Made by a program: the position numbers and the translations under genes
From: DAOVXM01 sp963746255
GTDB lineage: Bacteria > Chloroflexota > Anaerolineae > Anaerolineales > UBA4823
Length of the DNA stretch: 64,000 nt
Assembly: GCA_963746255.1 (NCBI GenBank)
Contig: CAVVAJ010000009.1
Span: 1,178,001-1,242,000, forward strand
Reading direction: 5' to 3'
The notes under the pieces: model-generated
Told to the model about the DNA's origin: nothing
Seen by the model: the letters and a program-made list of their open reading frames with translations, nothing else
Databases searched by the model: none
Part shown: positions 18,401 to 27,601 of the stretch, piece by piece
How the letters are laid out: every line of letters starts with the position of its first letter
How positions within the stretch are numbered: the stretch's first letter is position 1

Positions 18401-18694
18401 CTACGGGATCTTCGCAAGAATGCTTCCAATCTCACTAGCTCGGTAGCCCTTCATAGTCATCGTACGCACGTTTCCGGCCGCTCCCAAACTTGCCAAGAAT
18501 GCCATCGCCACTTCATCATTAGGCGCTTCAGCGATACCCACATAGTCGTACTGGCCCATAACAAAATACAGATCGATCAACTTACCGCCCATCGCTTCCA
18601 GACCTTTTACGGCATCTGCTGTCCGCTGGGGGGCGTTCTTGATATCTTTGACACCTTGGTCGGTCATATTCATCAAGGATATATAGACTGGCAT
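18401..18694 (-). CDS. GYD-domain protein
   Basis: A 97-residue single-domain protein: MPVYISLMNMTDQGVKDIKN, then KLIDLYFVMGQYDYVGIAEAP and an alanine-rich helix. This is the COG4274/GYD family, named for its Gly-Tyr-Asp motif (GQYD here), with a ferredoxin-like fold and unknown function. A strong AAGGAGG precedes the start. It lies downstream of a hairpin terminator and a promoter at 18881-18909, so it may be controlled by the structured RNA listed separately. Confidence 0.85.
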   Translation of the reverse strand: MPVYISLMNMTDQGVKDIKNAPQRTADAVKGLEAMGGKLIDLYFVMGQYDYVGIAEAPNDEVAMAFLASLGAAGNVRTMTMKGYRASEIGSILAKIP

Positions 18695-18758
18695 GTGACC
18701 ATCCTCCTTCTCTACAATAAATGGTGCACCACTCTTCTTTCAGCCCATGTTGGAGACA

Positions 18759-18787
18759 AAAAAATACCGCTGTTCATGAACAGCGGT
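18759..18787 (-). terminator. intrinsic terminator upstream of the GYD gene
   Basis: ACCGCTGTTCA is directly followed by its reverse complement TGAACAGCGGT (18766-18787). On the minus strand a run of T follows at once. It ends the RNA starting near 18874 and would also stop read-through from the moaD-like gene. Confidence 0.85.
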
Positions 18788-18874
18788 CGGTGTTGTTAGG
18801 ATATCGCTCCCGAGGGCTTGCTGCCCCGGTTCCCGCCTGCAGCGTTTGTATTTTGTCTTCATATCTTGGCTGAC
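18759..18874 (-). ncRNA. structured small RNA or riboswitch-like leader, unassigned
   Basis: A promoter (next entry) and the terminator at 18759-18787 delimit a transcript of about 115 bases with no credible frame. Besides the terminator hairpin it can form CCGGGGC-AGCAA-GCCCTCGG, closed further by CGCT/AGCG, with an asymmetric purine-rich strand GCAGGCGGGAA. It could be a free small RNA or an attenuating leader of the GYD gene 65 bases downstream. I could not match it to SRP RNA, 6S RNA or a known riboswitch core by eye. Confidence 0.5.
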
Positions 18875-18880
18875 TATTTC

Positions 18881-18909
18881 ATTATAGCGAATTTAGACTT
18901 CAATAGCAA
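18881..18909 (-). promoter_or_regulatory. sigma-70-type promoter of the small RNA
   Basis: TTGCTA (18909-18904) and a consensus TATAAT (18886-18881) with exactly 17 bases between. It lies in the gap after the moaD-like gene. Confidence 0.6.
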
Positions 18910-18982
18910 TAGAGCAGCCAGCTTCTTACGCTCTGGTAACCAAAAAATGCAAACCCAGCCTCGCCAAGCTGCCATGTCTGGT

Positions 18983-19273
18983 TCACCCACCCGCGATAGG
19001 CGGAAATAGAGCGACCTCATCGCCATCTTGCAGTTGGGTCTCAAGGTGATCTGGCAGGTGGGTGTAGTGGCTCCCATTTATCAAAATTGCGCAATACCGG
19101 TTGATCTCGCGAGTTTTGGGTACGAATAACCAGCGATCGAGTTCTTCCCCGAACTGGTCCGAAAGGTGTTTGACCAATTCGCCTAATGACATTCCGCCAG
19201 CGCTAATCGCGACTTCAAGTCGTTCGCCGATTATCGGTCGCAACGTCAAATATCCCCTAACTGTCACCGGCAT
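18983..19273 (-). CDS. MoaD/ThiS-family sulfur-carrier protein
   Basis: A 96-residue ubiquitin-like beta-grasp protein ending in the diagnostic Gly-Gly (FPPIAGG). Its C-terminus is thiocarboxylated so that it can donate sulfur during dithiolene formation of the molybdenum/tungsten pterin cofactor. An insertion between strands makes it a little longer than minimal MoaD. It is the last gene of the AOR operon, and MoaD-like proteins commonly accompany tungsten AORs. AGAGG precedes the start, spaced somewhat far. Its activating and conjugating partners are not in the window. Confidence 0.82.
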   Translation of the reverse strand: MPVTVRGYLTLRPIIGERLEVAISAGGMSLGELVKHLSDQFGEELDRWLFVPKTREINRYCAILINGSHYTHLPDHLETQLQDGDEVALFPPIAGG

Positions 19274-19326
19274 AAATATGTACCTCTTAACCGTTTGGAT
19301 GATATATTCGGAATATCCCAGCCGCT

Positions 19327-19821
19327 CTAAACACCTAAATTGGCTCGAAACTCTTTTACATAATCCCGGAATTCTTCCAGCTCAGCAGGCGACATCTCAT
19401 CCGGAAACTGCAGGTCGACTTCGGTGAGCGCATCGATGAACGTGGGCGCGTAGGGCGCCAATCCTAACACCCCAACTTTACTGCCCTGCTCTAATGCGAT
19501 CTTACCGAGCATAAAATCCGTCAGGAATTTATGTTCTTTGCGCAGGATCTTCTTCCATTCTTGGGGTGAAGCAGCCATAATGAAATCAGCTCCGCGCTTG
19601 GCTTCCTTTTCACTGAAAAATCCAAGCTCAAGCAGCTCGCCTCGATCAACGACTCCCCCAAACAAGATGTCTGCCTCAATCCCCCAATCCGGCTCTGCTT
19701 TTATCCGGTAAAAAACCTTGGCAGTTATCTTGGATAGCTCTTTCTGATATTTGGGTTGGCTCCTGGTACGCTGCTTGCTTTCTTCCAGCCATTCTGGGGT
19801 ACAGTAGCGGTATATCTCCAT
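19327..19821 (-). CDS. SCP2 sterol-carrier-like domain protein
   Basis: A 164-residue soluble protein. Its central part, ITAKVFYRIKAEPDWGIEADI, then GADFIMAASPQEWKKILRKE and MLGKIALEQGSKVGVLGLAP, follows the SCP2 fold used for binding acyl chains or other hydrophobic ligands. The position between an acyl-CoA ligase and a MoaD-like gene in an aldehyde oxidoreductase operon suggests it carries the hydrophobic substrate or product. GAGAGG lies before the ATG. The ligand is unknown. Confidence 0.65.
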   Translation of the reverse strand: MEIYRYCTPEWLEESKQRTRSQPKYQKELSKITAKVFYRIKAEPDWGIEADILFGGVVDRGELLELGFFSEKEAKRGADFIMAASPQEWKKILRKEHKFLTDFMLGKIALEQGSKVGVLGLAPYAPTFIDALTEVDLQFPDEMSPAELEEFRDYVKEFRANLGV

Positions 19822-19848
19822 CTCTCAGCCTCTCTTTACAGTCAGTAA

Positions 19849-21545
19849 TTAGTCTGTGGTTGTACCATGCATCCGAGCAATCATTTCATCCCGTAAAGCT
19901 TTCTTAAAAACTTTCTCTGAGACCGTCAATGGCAATTCTTGACGGAACTCAATCGTGGTTGGCACAGCATACGGTTCCAGATGCTCACGGCAGTAAACCA
20001 GTAGTTCCTCGGGTGTGACATTCCCCTGATACTCATCTTTCAGTTGCACAACGGCCATCACCCGCTCGCTGCCAGGGATCTCCGGGTCAGGGACGCCAAA
20101 TGCAGCTGCCATTAATACCGCTGGGTGGCGGAATAACACATCATCAACATGAGTCGTATACACCTTAAGTCCCGAGATATTAACCATGTCTTTGGTGCGG
20201 TCGACCAGTTGAAAATAGCCATCTGCATCCATCTCGGCGATATCACCGGTGTGCAGCCATCCGGTGTTGGTTAACCCAGAGCCCGGCTCAGGCCAATAGC
20301 CTTTCATGATCTGCGGACCACGCACAACCAGTTCGCCCCGAGCGCCAAAGGGAACTTCTTCACCGGTGTCTGGATCGACCAGCTTGCATTCAGTATCCGG
20401 GGAGGGGATGCCAATTCCTACTTTTTCTTGAGCCATGAACCCGGTTATCCGGGCAAATGCCGACACATTGAAATGTGTGAGGGGCGCTGTTTCGGTCAAT
20501 CCGTATCCTTGTGAGATTGGCATTCCCGTTTTGCTCTTGACAGCTTGGGCAACTTCAAGCGGTAGCGGGGCAGACCCGCTCATCAGGAGCACATTCAATC
20601 GAGGCAGTTGTGCTTGTGCAATGCGCATGAACTGGGTCGGAACCGCCGGGATCAACAACGGCCTGTGGGCTTTCACAAGCTCAATAAACAGCTCCATATC
20701 GCGTGGGTCAGGCAGCAAGATCACTCGCAACCCCAGGTTTGCCCCGGCCTGATGGATATAGTGACCATAGGCGTGAAAAAGTGGGACAGGGATCATGATC
20801 GAGGCTTTCCCTGCAATCCCGCGCAGCAAGGACTTGAACAACCAGGGGAAGCCCTGCTGCAGGCAGCAGTAGCGGTTGTAGTGGGTGATCATCACTCCTT
20901 TTGGGATGCCAGTCGCACCTCCTGTAAAAGCTAGTTCACATAAATCCTCGCGGGGTCAATCGCTACCTGGGGCGGGGTCGGGTCATGGGTCGCCAGCAAC
21001 TCTCGAAATTCATGTACATTTTCAGGTAGAGATTTCGAGACTGGTTCAAGATCATACCCGGCAGTCGAAGTAACAATAACATGTTCGATATCCGTATGGT
21101 CTTTCACCGCCAATACCCGCTCGAGCTGCTCTTCCTGACAAATGATCACTTTTGACTGCGAGCTGCCGGCCTCATGCAGCAATCCTTCATCCGTACGCAG
21201 GATGCTGGTTGGGACCACTACACCACCGGCTTTCAATACGGCCCAATCACTGATGATAAACTCGCTACAATTCGGGAGAAAGAGGCATACCCGCTCGCCT
21301 TTGACAACACCAAGCTCAGCAAGTGCGTTTGCCAATCGATCAACTTGCCTCAGCAGTTGGCTGTACCTCAGCGACCTGCCTTGGTAAAGCAGTGCGGTCT
21401 GGCCAGGATACTTCGCCGCGGCGTCATCCAAAACCTGATAGACCGGCACCTCAGGATACGGCGCCAGACTCTCATCAAGCTTATAAGGACCCAATTTATA
21501 ACTTTTCAGCCATGGTTTATCTAGGTAGGTCATTGTTTCATCCAT
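19849..21545 (-). CDS. AMP-forming acyl-CoA ligase, one frameshift
   Basis: A full-length ANL-superfamily enzyme (about 565 residues) in two frames joined near 20940. The first ends DPTPPQVAIDPAR and the second continues with DLCELAFTGGATGIPKGVM, the P-loop signature. Later motifs are QGYGLTETAP, GELVVRGPQIMKGYW, GWLHTGDIAE and the C-terminal PLTVSEKVFKKALR with the catalytic Lys. It activates a carboxylate as acyl-AMP and then CoA thioester, probably a medium or long chain. The ATG at 21545 was chosen; a TTG at 21566 overlaps the AOR stop. The single-base break is probably a sequence error because both halves are conserved. Confidence 0.85.
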
Positions 21546-21562
21546 GCTGCTCTGATCTGAAA

Positions 21563-23458
21563 TCAACGTAGCTGTCCCTCAGCTGCAGGCCACACATCTG
21601 CGATGAGATCATCCAATGCTAGCTGGCGCAATTTGTCCCCAGTGGGGATACCCAGAACTTGATCCCAAGCGCGCACCTCATAATAGGCATTCTTCAATTC
21701 CTCAAGGGTTTCGCTCTCGATCAGCATCCCTTCCGCAGGTCCCCCCGGCAGCGGATCTTGGGTCAGCCGTGCGGGCAGAATGTCAGCAGATCGTGAGGCC
21801 CCTTCTCTGACACTTAGTGCCCGTGCTAGATTGTAGATACGCTCCCCAGATAGGCGAAAATCGGCGACACTGAAGTCCCATCCCGTTGCACTGGAAATTA
21901 AGCCAACGATATCTTCGGCTGTCAGCAGGATCCCCATAAACTTACAGCCGCCGATCGCGTCAAAAACGGTGAGGGCATTTTCCATATCGACCAACACCTG
22001 GGCTTCGGCAGGGTTTGCGGTAAAAGGATCCCGGATGCTGCTCTCCTCAACAATTAAGAACGGTGCATCTAAAAAAGTCGGTCCCTGAATATAGCCGGTC
22101 ATATGATCGCCGCCCCGGTTAGCGGTTACGTAACCAAGCCCCGTGATCTTAGCCGCGCGTGGATCGTACGCCGGCAGTTCCAACCCTTTCACATGCATAG
22201 CATAATGGTCAGTACCCTTACCAAGCCTTTCGGCCATTTTTTGCGTCCCTTCTGCCAGCAGGTCGCCCACACCTCTGCGTAATGCGATCATCTCTACCAT
22301 TTCCACCATTATGTCAGCGTCACCGAAATTCAGAGCCACACCCTCTGTCTGCTCAAGCGTGAGCGCACCGCGCTGGTAGCACTCCATCGCAAAGGCGATT
22401 GTCGAGCCGGTGCTGATGGTATCGAGACCGTACTCATTGCACCTGTAGTTGGCCATCGTGATGGCCTCCATATCCGCAACCCCACACATTGCCCCTAAAG
22501 TGTTGGTTGTCTCATACTCGGGGCCTTCGCCTTTATTGCCGCGCCACTTTCCCGTTTTGATCTCCGTGCCGCGCCCGCAGATAATCGGACAGGCAAAGCA
22601 ATTTACACCTTCCACAAAAACCTTATCGGTGAGTGCCTGAGCGTTGACCTCATCAATCTGTTCAAATTCCCCGTGCTGCCAGTTCATCGTCGGATATCCG
22701 CCGCGCACATTGACCATATCGGAGAGCATATTAGTACCAAAGGCATCGAATCCTACTTTCAAGATCGATTCGTTCACCAGCTCGACCTGGTGCCGGGCAA
22801 TCTCGCGGAAAGAGCGCTCGTCCGCCAGCTGGATCGGCTGATCCCCAGCACAGGCAATGGCTTTCAATCTTTTGGAACCCATCACAGCCCCCAATCCACA
22901 GCGGCCAGCGGCGCGGTGACTATTGTTCATGATCGCAGCATAACGCACGAGATTCTCGCCGGCTGGACCAATCGATGCTATCGTTACTTTGCGCGGGGCA
23001 GCTTCTCGGATGAGGTCCTCCGTCTCCGGCACGGTCTTACCCCACAGGGGCTGTGCATCGCGCAGCTCAGCGGTGCCATCGATGATCTGCAGATAAACCG
23101 GACAAGGCGAAACCCCACTAAAAATGATCCCATCATAGCCGCTGCGCTTCAGCTCCGGCCCGAACGAACCGCCAGAATTAGCCTGTCCCCAAATGCCAGT
23201 CTGGGGTGATTTGGCGACCACCGAATAACGGCTGGCGCTTGCCGAGGCAGTCCCAGTCAGGGGACCGGTCATGAAGATCAGTGGGTTTTCTGCCCCGAGC
23301 GGGTCCGCGTCACGGGGAAGTTCATCGTACAAATACCGCGTGGCTAAACCCGCTCCGCCAATGAAGTGTTCGACCCAATCCCATCGCAGTTCTTCCTCCA
23401 TGATCTCCCCAGTGGTCAAATTTACCCGCAGGATTTTGCCCATATACGCGTTGTCCAT
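21563..23458 (-). CDS. tungsten-type aldehyde ferredoxin oxidoreductase
   Basis: AOR-family enzyme of 631 residues, which oxidises aldehydes to carboxylates, or reduces acids, with ferredoxin. It has the N-terminal MGKILRVNLTTGEI, the pterin-binding GIWGQANSGGSFGPELK and HRAAGRCGLGAVMGSKRLKA segments, the 4Fe-4S ligands C287-x2-C290-x3-C294 (NCFACPIICG) and a fourth Cys in GGCKFMG near residue 515. The start at 23458 has GGAG just upstream; an upstream extension is rejected. It leads an operon with an acyl-CoA ligase, an SCP2-like protein and a MoaD homologue, suggesting aldehyde to acid to acyl-CoA flow. Confidence 0.92.
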   Translation of the reverse strand: MDNAYMGKILRVNLTTGEIMEEELRWDWVEHFIGGAGLATRYLYDELPRDADPLGAENPLIFMTGPLTGTASASASRYSVVAKSPQTGIWGQANSGGSFGPELKRSGYDGIIFSGVSPCPVYLQIIDGTAELRDAQPLWGKTVPETEDLIREAAPRKVTIASIGPAGENLVRYAAIMNNSHRAAGRCGLGAVMGSKRLKAIACAGDQPIQLADERSFREIARHQVELVNESILKVGFDAFGTNMLSDMVNVRGGYPTMNWQHGEFEQIDEVNAQALTDKVFVEGVNCFACPIICGRGTEIKTGKWRGNKGEGPEYETTNTLGAMCGVADMEAITMANYRCNEYGLDTISTGSTIAFAMECYQRGALTLEQTEGVALNFGDADIMVEMVEMIALRRGVGDLLAEGTQKMAERLGKGTDHYAMHVKGLELPAYDPRAAKITGLGYVTANRGGDHMTGYIQGPTFLDAPFLIVEESSIRDPFTANPAEAQVLVDMENALTVFDAIGGCKFMGILLTAEDIVGLISSATGWDFSVADFRLSGERIYNLARALSVREGASRSADILPARLTQDPLPGGPAEGMLIESETLEELKNAYYEVRAWDQVLGIPTGDKLRQLALDDLIADVWPAAEGQLR

Positions 23459-23961
23459 ATTCGCTCCTCTCTTCTGTCTGGTGACAAGCAATTAAAGGCA
23501 GCCGGCGACCGACGCTTGACGATCATAATTGCTCGCTCAATGTTAACCAGATAAAATATCTGGCATCTGTATGCAATGATGCTGCTTTATCTGGTGATGA
23601 GTATGAGTAGATTATATAATTTTCCAACCTCCTGAGTCAATTGGTTCCATGCGAGACGGGTCAAAGATATTCAATGAAGGGGTGGTTATGTTGGTATATC
23701 GCTCAAGAAATCCGATTTTCAATTTTTTCGCGAAAAGAGCTCCACGCAACCGGTCACACTCACTGTCCAGTGGGTAGAAAATGGAGAAAATATCTACTGA
23801 TAAAGGAAGTGGCGGTAAAAATAGTGGCACTTGCCACACGAGTCAGCAATGGCAACATGTTTTAGGAATACTGGCAGTAACCTATGTTTGATTAACGACA
23901 GGCGCACCACTCCCGATCAACTAGGCAGAGGAAAGCTTCTGCGAGTTCACAGATTGGGTGT
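23459..23961. other. intergenic region upstream of the AOR operon
   Basis: About 500 bases. It should hold the AOR promoter and the end of the cluster to the right. Short frames on both strands lack ribosome-binding sites. No hairpin terminator with a T-run or repeat stands out. Confidence 0.4.
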
Positions 23962-25406
23962 TCAATAGGAAATGGATTTAGTTTTATTCAAAAATCTTAA
24001 TGCTGTCTTTGCAGCTTGGTATCCACACATGCCATGCACCCCACCACCTGGTGGCGTGGACGATGAGCATATATATAGATCTTTGACGGGCGTGGTATAC
24101 GGCGACCAACGCGGTACTGGGCGGGTGAAAAGCTGCCGCCAATCCTGTACACCGCCATTAATATCCCCCCCAATGTAATTGGGGTTGTAGGATTGCATTT
24201 CAGACGCGGTGTAAACATGTTTCGCCAGGATCAAATCACGGAACCCAGGGGCGAAACGATCGATTTGGGCTGATATTCTCTCACTTACATCCTGCTGGGA
24301 ACCATTGGGAACATGGCAATAAGCCCAGGCGGTATGCTGTCCTTCCGGGGCACGGCTGCTGTCGAACAGGCTTGGCTGTGCCAGCAATACCAGCGGTCTT
24401 TCCGGGTGTTCTCCGCGCCAGACACCCTTCTCAGAGGCGCTGATTTCATTCAGGGTACCCCCTAAATGGACCGTGCCTGCCTGTGCGCATGCTGCTGCTT
24501 TCCAGGGGATCTCTCCATTCAGCGCATAATCTACTTTGCAGACACCAGGACCATAGCGATATTTTTCCAAGCGGAGTGCGATATCCAGCAGGCAACTTCT
24601 CTCCGCAAATTTGTAGCATTTGGCGAGGGGTAACATCCATCAAAACCGACCTGGATTCAGGCAACGCATCCAGTGAGGTCACCTCTTGGTTTGTAACGAT
24701 CTCACCACCGAGTGACTCCAGATAAGGCCGCCATGGCATTGCTGATGGCCTGCGAACCGCCTTTGGGGATCGGCCAGCCAACCGCGTGGGCCAGCAGCCC
24801 CAGCACCAGGGCGATCGAGGCCGTGGTCGGCTCTTCCAGTGGCAGCATACCGTGTCCGGCCAGCCCGGCAAACAGCGCCTGCGCCGTATCTCCTCGGAAA
24901 CGGCTTTCTGCCAGGCTGCGTGCTGAGCGTAGTGCTAATAGTCCGAAACGAGCCAGCGAGATGGGATGTTTAGGCGTGAATGGGAAGGGACCAAGAGTAT
25001 CCGCTAAGATTGCCTGCCAGGATTCAACCAGAGGGGTCAATAAGCGTTGGTAGGCGCGGCTATCCACCCCCAAGCTGGCCGTGCTTTCTTCGATCGATTG
25101 AGACAAAATTGCAGCACGGCCATCATCCATTGGGTGGGCCAGCGCCACAGGTGGGGTGATCCACTCCATGTCAAAATCAGCCAGCGGCAAATCCCGAAAA
25201 AAGGGCGATGCGATCCCCAGCGGGTGAATCGCCGAACAGATATCGTGGCGGAAGCCTGGCAGCGTAATCTCTGCCGTGCGCGTTCCGCCACCGATCGTAT
25301 CTTTGGCTTCGAATACCAAAACTTTCTGCCCTGCCTGGGCCAGTGTGATAGCTGCTGCCAGGCCGTTGGGACCGGAGCCGACAATGATGGCATCGTAGTG
25401 GGTCAT
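23962..25406 (-). CDS. phytoene-dehydrogenase-like FAD/NAD(P) oxidoreductase, two frameshifts
   Basis: The N-terminus has the dinucleotide-binding fold DAIIVGSGPNGLAAAITLAQ and FEAKDTIGGGTRTAE, followed by HDICSAIHPLG, as in the NAD(P)/FAD amine-oxidase group close to CrtI. About 480 residues are recovered from three frames, with shifts near 24715 and 24630. The middle frame supplies YLESLGGEIVTNQEVTSLDA and the last gives EKYRYGPGVCKVDYALNGE and the C-terminal YICSSSTPPGGGVHGMCGY. This branch often acts on isoprenoid or long unsaturated substrates. Two indels in a conserved sequence are probably errors, but a recent pseudogene cannot be excluded. No clear SD. Confidence 0.75.
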
Positions 25407-25434
25407 AAAACGTTAACAAATAGATAAGCTGTTG

Positions 25435-26176
25435 TTATGTGGTTTTCCTGAACACCTTTTTTACCATCGCCACCGGCATATACAGCCCGGAGCGGATACC
25501 AGCATTATGCCAGATATTGCGCCATTCGCCCCATTGAACACGCGGATCGACCAGCGAATTGGTCTGGGTAGGCTGTGGGTTGCTAACGCCTAGATGGGTA
25601 GCCAGATTCTTCAAAGTGGAATTCCAAAAGGTATCTTCGGCTTTGTGACCGAAACCCATGCGGAAGCTCATCTCGTAAATCGGATCATTGGCTCGGATCA
25701 GTGCCTGTAGCTGGGCAACGGTGCTGTTATCTTCCTCATAAGCGCTGAAGGTAATCATCCCGGCAAACATGTGGCCTTCGGGGGTCATAAATGAAAACGA
25801 CACATCGTCGGCATAGATCACCATAATACCCGTTGAGAGTTTCATGCCGCCAGGTGCACTCAGGTTGATCAGGCCAACTTCGCCGGACTGGATGCCGGTC
25901 AGCGGCACGATAGAGGTCGTTGCCCTTCGGCCAGAATTTGGGAAAATTTGTCTTCCAGGCTGTGATCACTTCTTGGGGTGTGACTTCGATCCCGCTCAGG
26001 CGCACTTTATAGGTCTTCTGCCAGAGTTGACCAAAGCCGTGGGTCAGGCCCGAGAGTTGGCGTCCTTCAACGTTCAAATTGATGGCTTCTTTGGGAGATT
26101 CAGAAACTTTTAATTTGTCGACTGGTTTTGCCCAGCCGTCGGCGTTACTTTTTGGATTGGTTTCAGATGTAGACAT
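25435..26176 (-). CDS. conserved hypothetical protein, one frameshift
   Basis: About 245 residues from the ATG at 26176 (GGAGG upstream). The frame shifts near 25915, where KFWPKGN joins TSIVPLTGIQSGEVG. The sequence is characteristic: LTGIQSGEVGLINL, APGGMKLSTGIMVIY, DDVSFSFMTPEGHMFAG, then WNSTLKNLATHLG. I recall similar proteins in actinobacteria and Chloroflexi annotated as hypothetical, with an SRPBCC-like feel, but I cannot name the function. It sits between an FAD oxidoreductase and a STAS protein, apparently in one transcript. Confidence 0.6.
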
Positions 26177-26240
26177 GATATATCCTCCAGGCAATGGGTG
26201 ATCAGCGATCACTGATCACCCTGATAAACGATCAAATACT

Positions 26241-26595
26241 TTATGAAAGTGCGGCCAGCGCATCGGCCTCGTCTGTGTAAATACCGATGGCTTCGTTCAG
26301 GCGGGTGAGTTTGAAGATTTCCTCGTAATGCTGCGCTCAATCCACAGGCCATCAGCTTCTGCTTCTGGCGCTGGGTGCGGATCAACAAAGTTACCAGCAG
26401 GCCGATACCGGAACTATTCATATAGTCCAGACCGCTGAAGTTGAGCAGGATGGCGCTGGTGCTTCCGTTGCTGGCCTGTGAAAAGGCATCCATCAGTGCA
26501 TTTTCGGCGAAACCGGTCACATCACCTTGAATATCGATGATGCCAATATTGGACTGCGGTTTGCGAACAGCGGTGGTTAAATTTGCTTGATTCAT
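26241..26595 (-). CDS. STAS-domain anti-sigma-factor antagonist, one frameshift
   Basis: About 117 residues. The start (AGGAG upstream) is followed by GIIDIQGDVTGFAENALMD and then LNFSGLDYMNSSGIGLLV, the phosphorylatable-serine loop of SpoIIAA/RsbV proteins (SSG). Near 26331 one base is missing; the continuing frame is QHYEEIFKLTRLNEAIGIY and DEADALAALS to a stop at 26241. In partner switching, the unphosphorylated form binds an anti-sigma kinase to release its target. A second STAS gene and a PP2C phosphatase in the same array fit that role. Confidence 0.82.
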
Positions 26596-26682
26596 GATAA
26601 TCTCCTATGGCAGTTTGTATGTTCCGATAAAACTTCTGATACTGATAATCAGTAAACAGATCTCAACGTAATCATTGTGTCC

Positions 26683-27172
26683 CTAGGCCACTGCTAAAGG
26701 TGGACCCACTAACTCCATGCCGTGCGATTTCCACAGTTCCGGATCTTGTGGTGGCATTGCGTTGGCTTTGGTAACTTCCCGAAAGAAGGCTTCCATTTTA
26801 CCTGCGGGCATAAATGCAATCAAGATTCTGCCGCGCCCGCCCCCGGTATAGGCCCATACATGGGATACTTTACGGGGTGCAAGCAACGAATCGCCAAGCT
26901 TGAGTCTAAATTTATCTTCCCCCACTTCGAAGATGAATTCACCTTCTAAAGCATAGAACCATTCATCCTGGTTGTAATGTAAGTGGCGTGCAGGCCCTCC
27001 CTTCTCTCGAAAAGTATTTTCAATGATCAGGGTATCTTGGGAATCCTGGGGAGTCACCTTGAAGGAGATGGAACTAATGCCCAAGTCCACGCTGCTCCCC
27101 GAAGCGGTCTTCGCCTGCAGCGACGAGAAATGGAGATGGATGATTTGCTGAAGTAGCGATAGATTTGTCCAT
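26683..27172 (-). CDS. cupin-domain protein, one frameshift
   Basis: A small cupin of about 160 residues. The metal-binding motifs are GGPARHLHYNQDEWFYALEG (H-x-H, later E) and LGDSLLAPRKVSHVWAYTGG (second His). The ATG at 27172 with AAGG upstream gives an N-terminus ANHPSPFLVAAGEDRFGEQRG, and one extra base near 27078 separates it from the rest (GISSISFKV). The longer reading is preferred because AGEDRFGE is typical of this cupin type. The ligand or reaction is unknown. It lies between the two STAS genes, so it may be a small-molecule sensor of the same module. Confidence 0.72.
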
Positions 27173-27239
27173 GAAGAATGTACCTTTATAAATGAATGTG
27201 TTTGCTCAAAGTCGCCTACCTAATGGGATTTTGGCATGT

Positions 27240-27584
27240 TCAATTCACCAGCGCGCTGGTTTCATCCTGGAAGATGTCCATAAAATCTGATAGACGCGTG
27301 ATCTGAAAGATTTGCACGTAATGATCGCTCAAGCCGTAGACCACCAGTCTTCGGTGGGTTTTGCGGGTCTGGGCCAGCAGTCCGACGATTAGGGCAATAC
27401 CGGTGCTGTTGATATAATCGACACCCGAAAAATTGAGCACGATCACTTCAGGGTTTTGGTTGTCAGCTTCGGCATAAGCCTGGTTGAGCGCTTGATCGGC
27501 CTGGGCGTTGATTTCACCATGCAGGTCGATCACCACTCGCTGGTTTTCAGTTCGTACTTGTGCAGAAAAAGATTGTGGGGTCAT
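27240..27584 (-). CDS. STAS-domain anti-sigma-factor antagonist
   Basis: A complete 114-residue STAS protein: VVIDLHGEINAQADQALNQA, then LNFSGVDYINSTGIALIVGLL with the conserved Ser-Thr-Gly phosphorylation site, and HYVQIFQITRLSDFMDIF. It is homologous to its frameshifted neighbour at 26241 and to RsbV/SpoIIAA. GAGG precedes the ATG, and it lies 17 bases downstream of the phosphatase gene, which probably dephosphorylates it. With the HATPase domain of that phosphatase it forms the core of a partner-switching pair. Confidence 0.9.
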   Translation of the reverse strand: MTPQSFSAQVRTENQRVVIDLHGEINAQADQALNQAYAEADNQNPEVIVLNFSGVDYINSTGIALIVGLLAQTRKTHRRLVVYGLSDHYVQIFQITRLSDFMDIFQDETSALVN

Positions 27585-27601
27585 ATTTACCTCTGTGTGG
27601 T

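Noticed and set aside
18759..18874. Bacterial SRP RNA or 6S RNA
   Set aside because: The conserved SRP apical loop (GGAAG with AGCAGCC) and the 6S bubble layout are not present.
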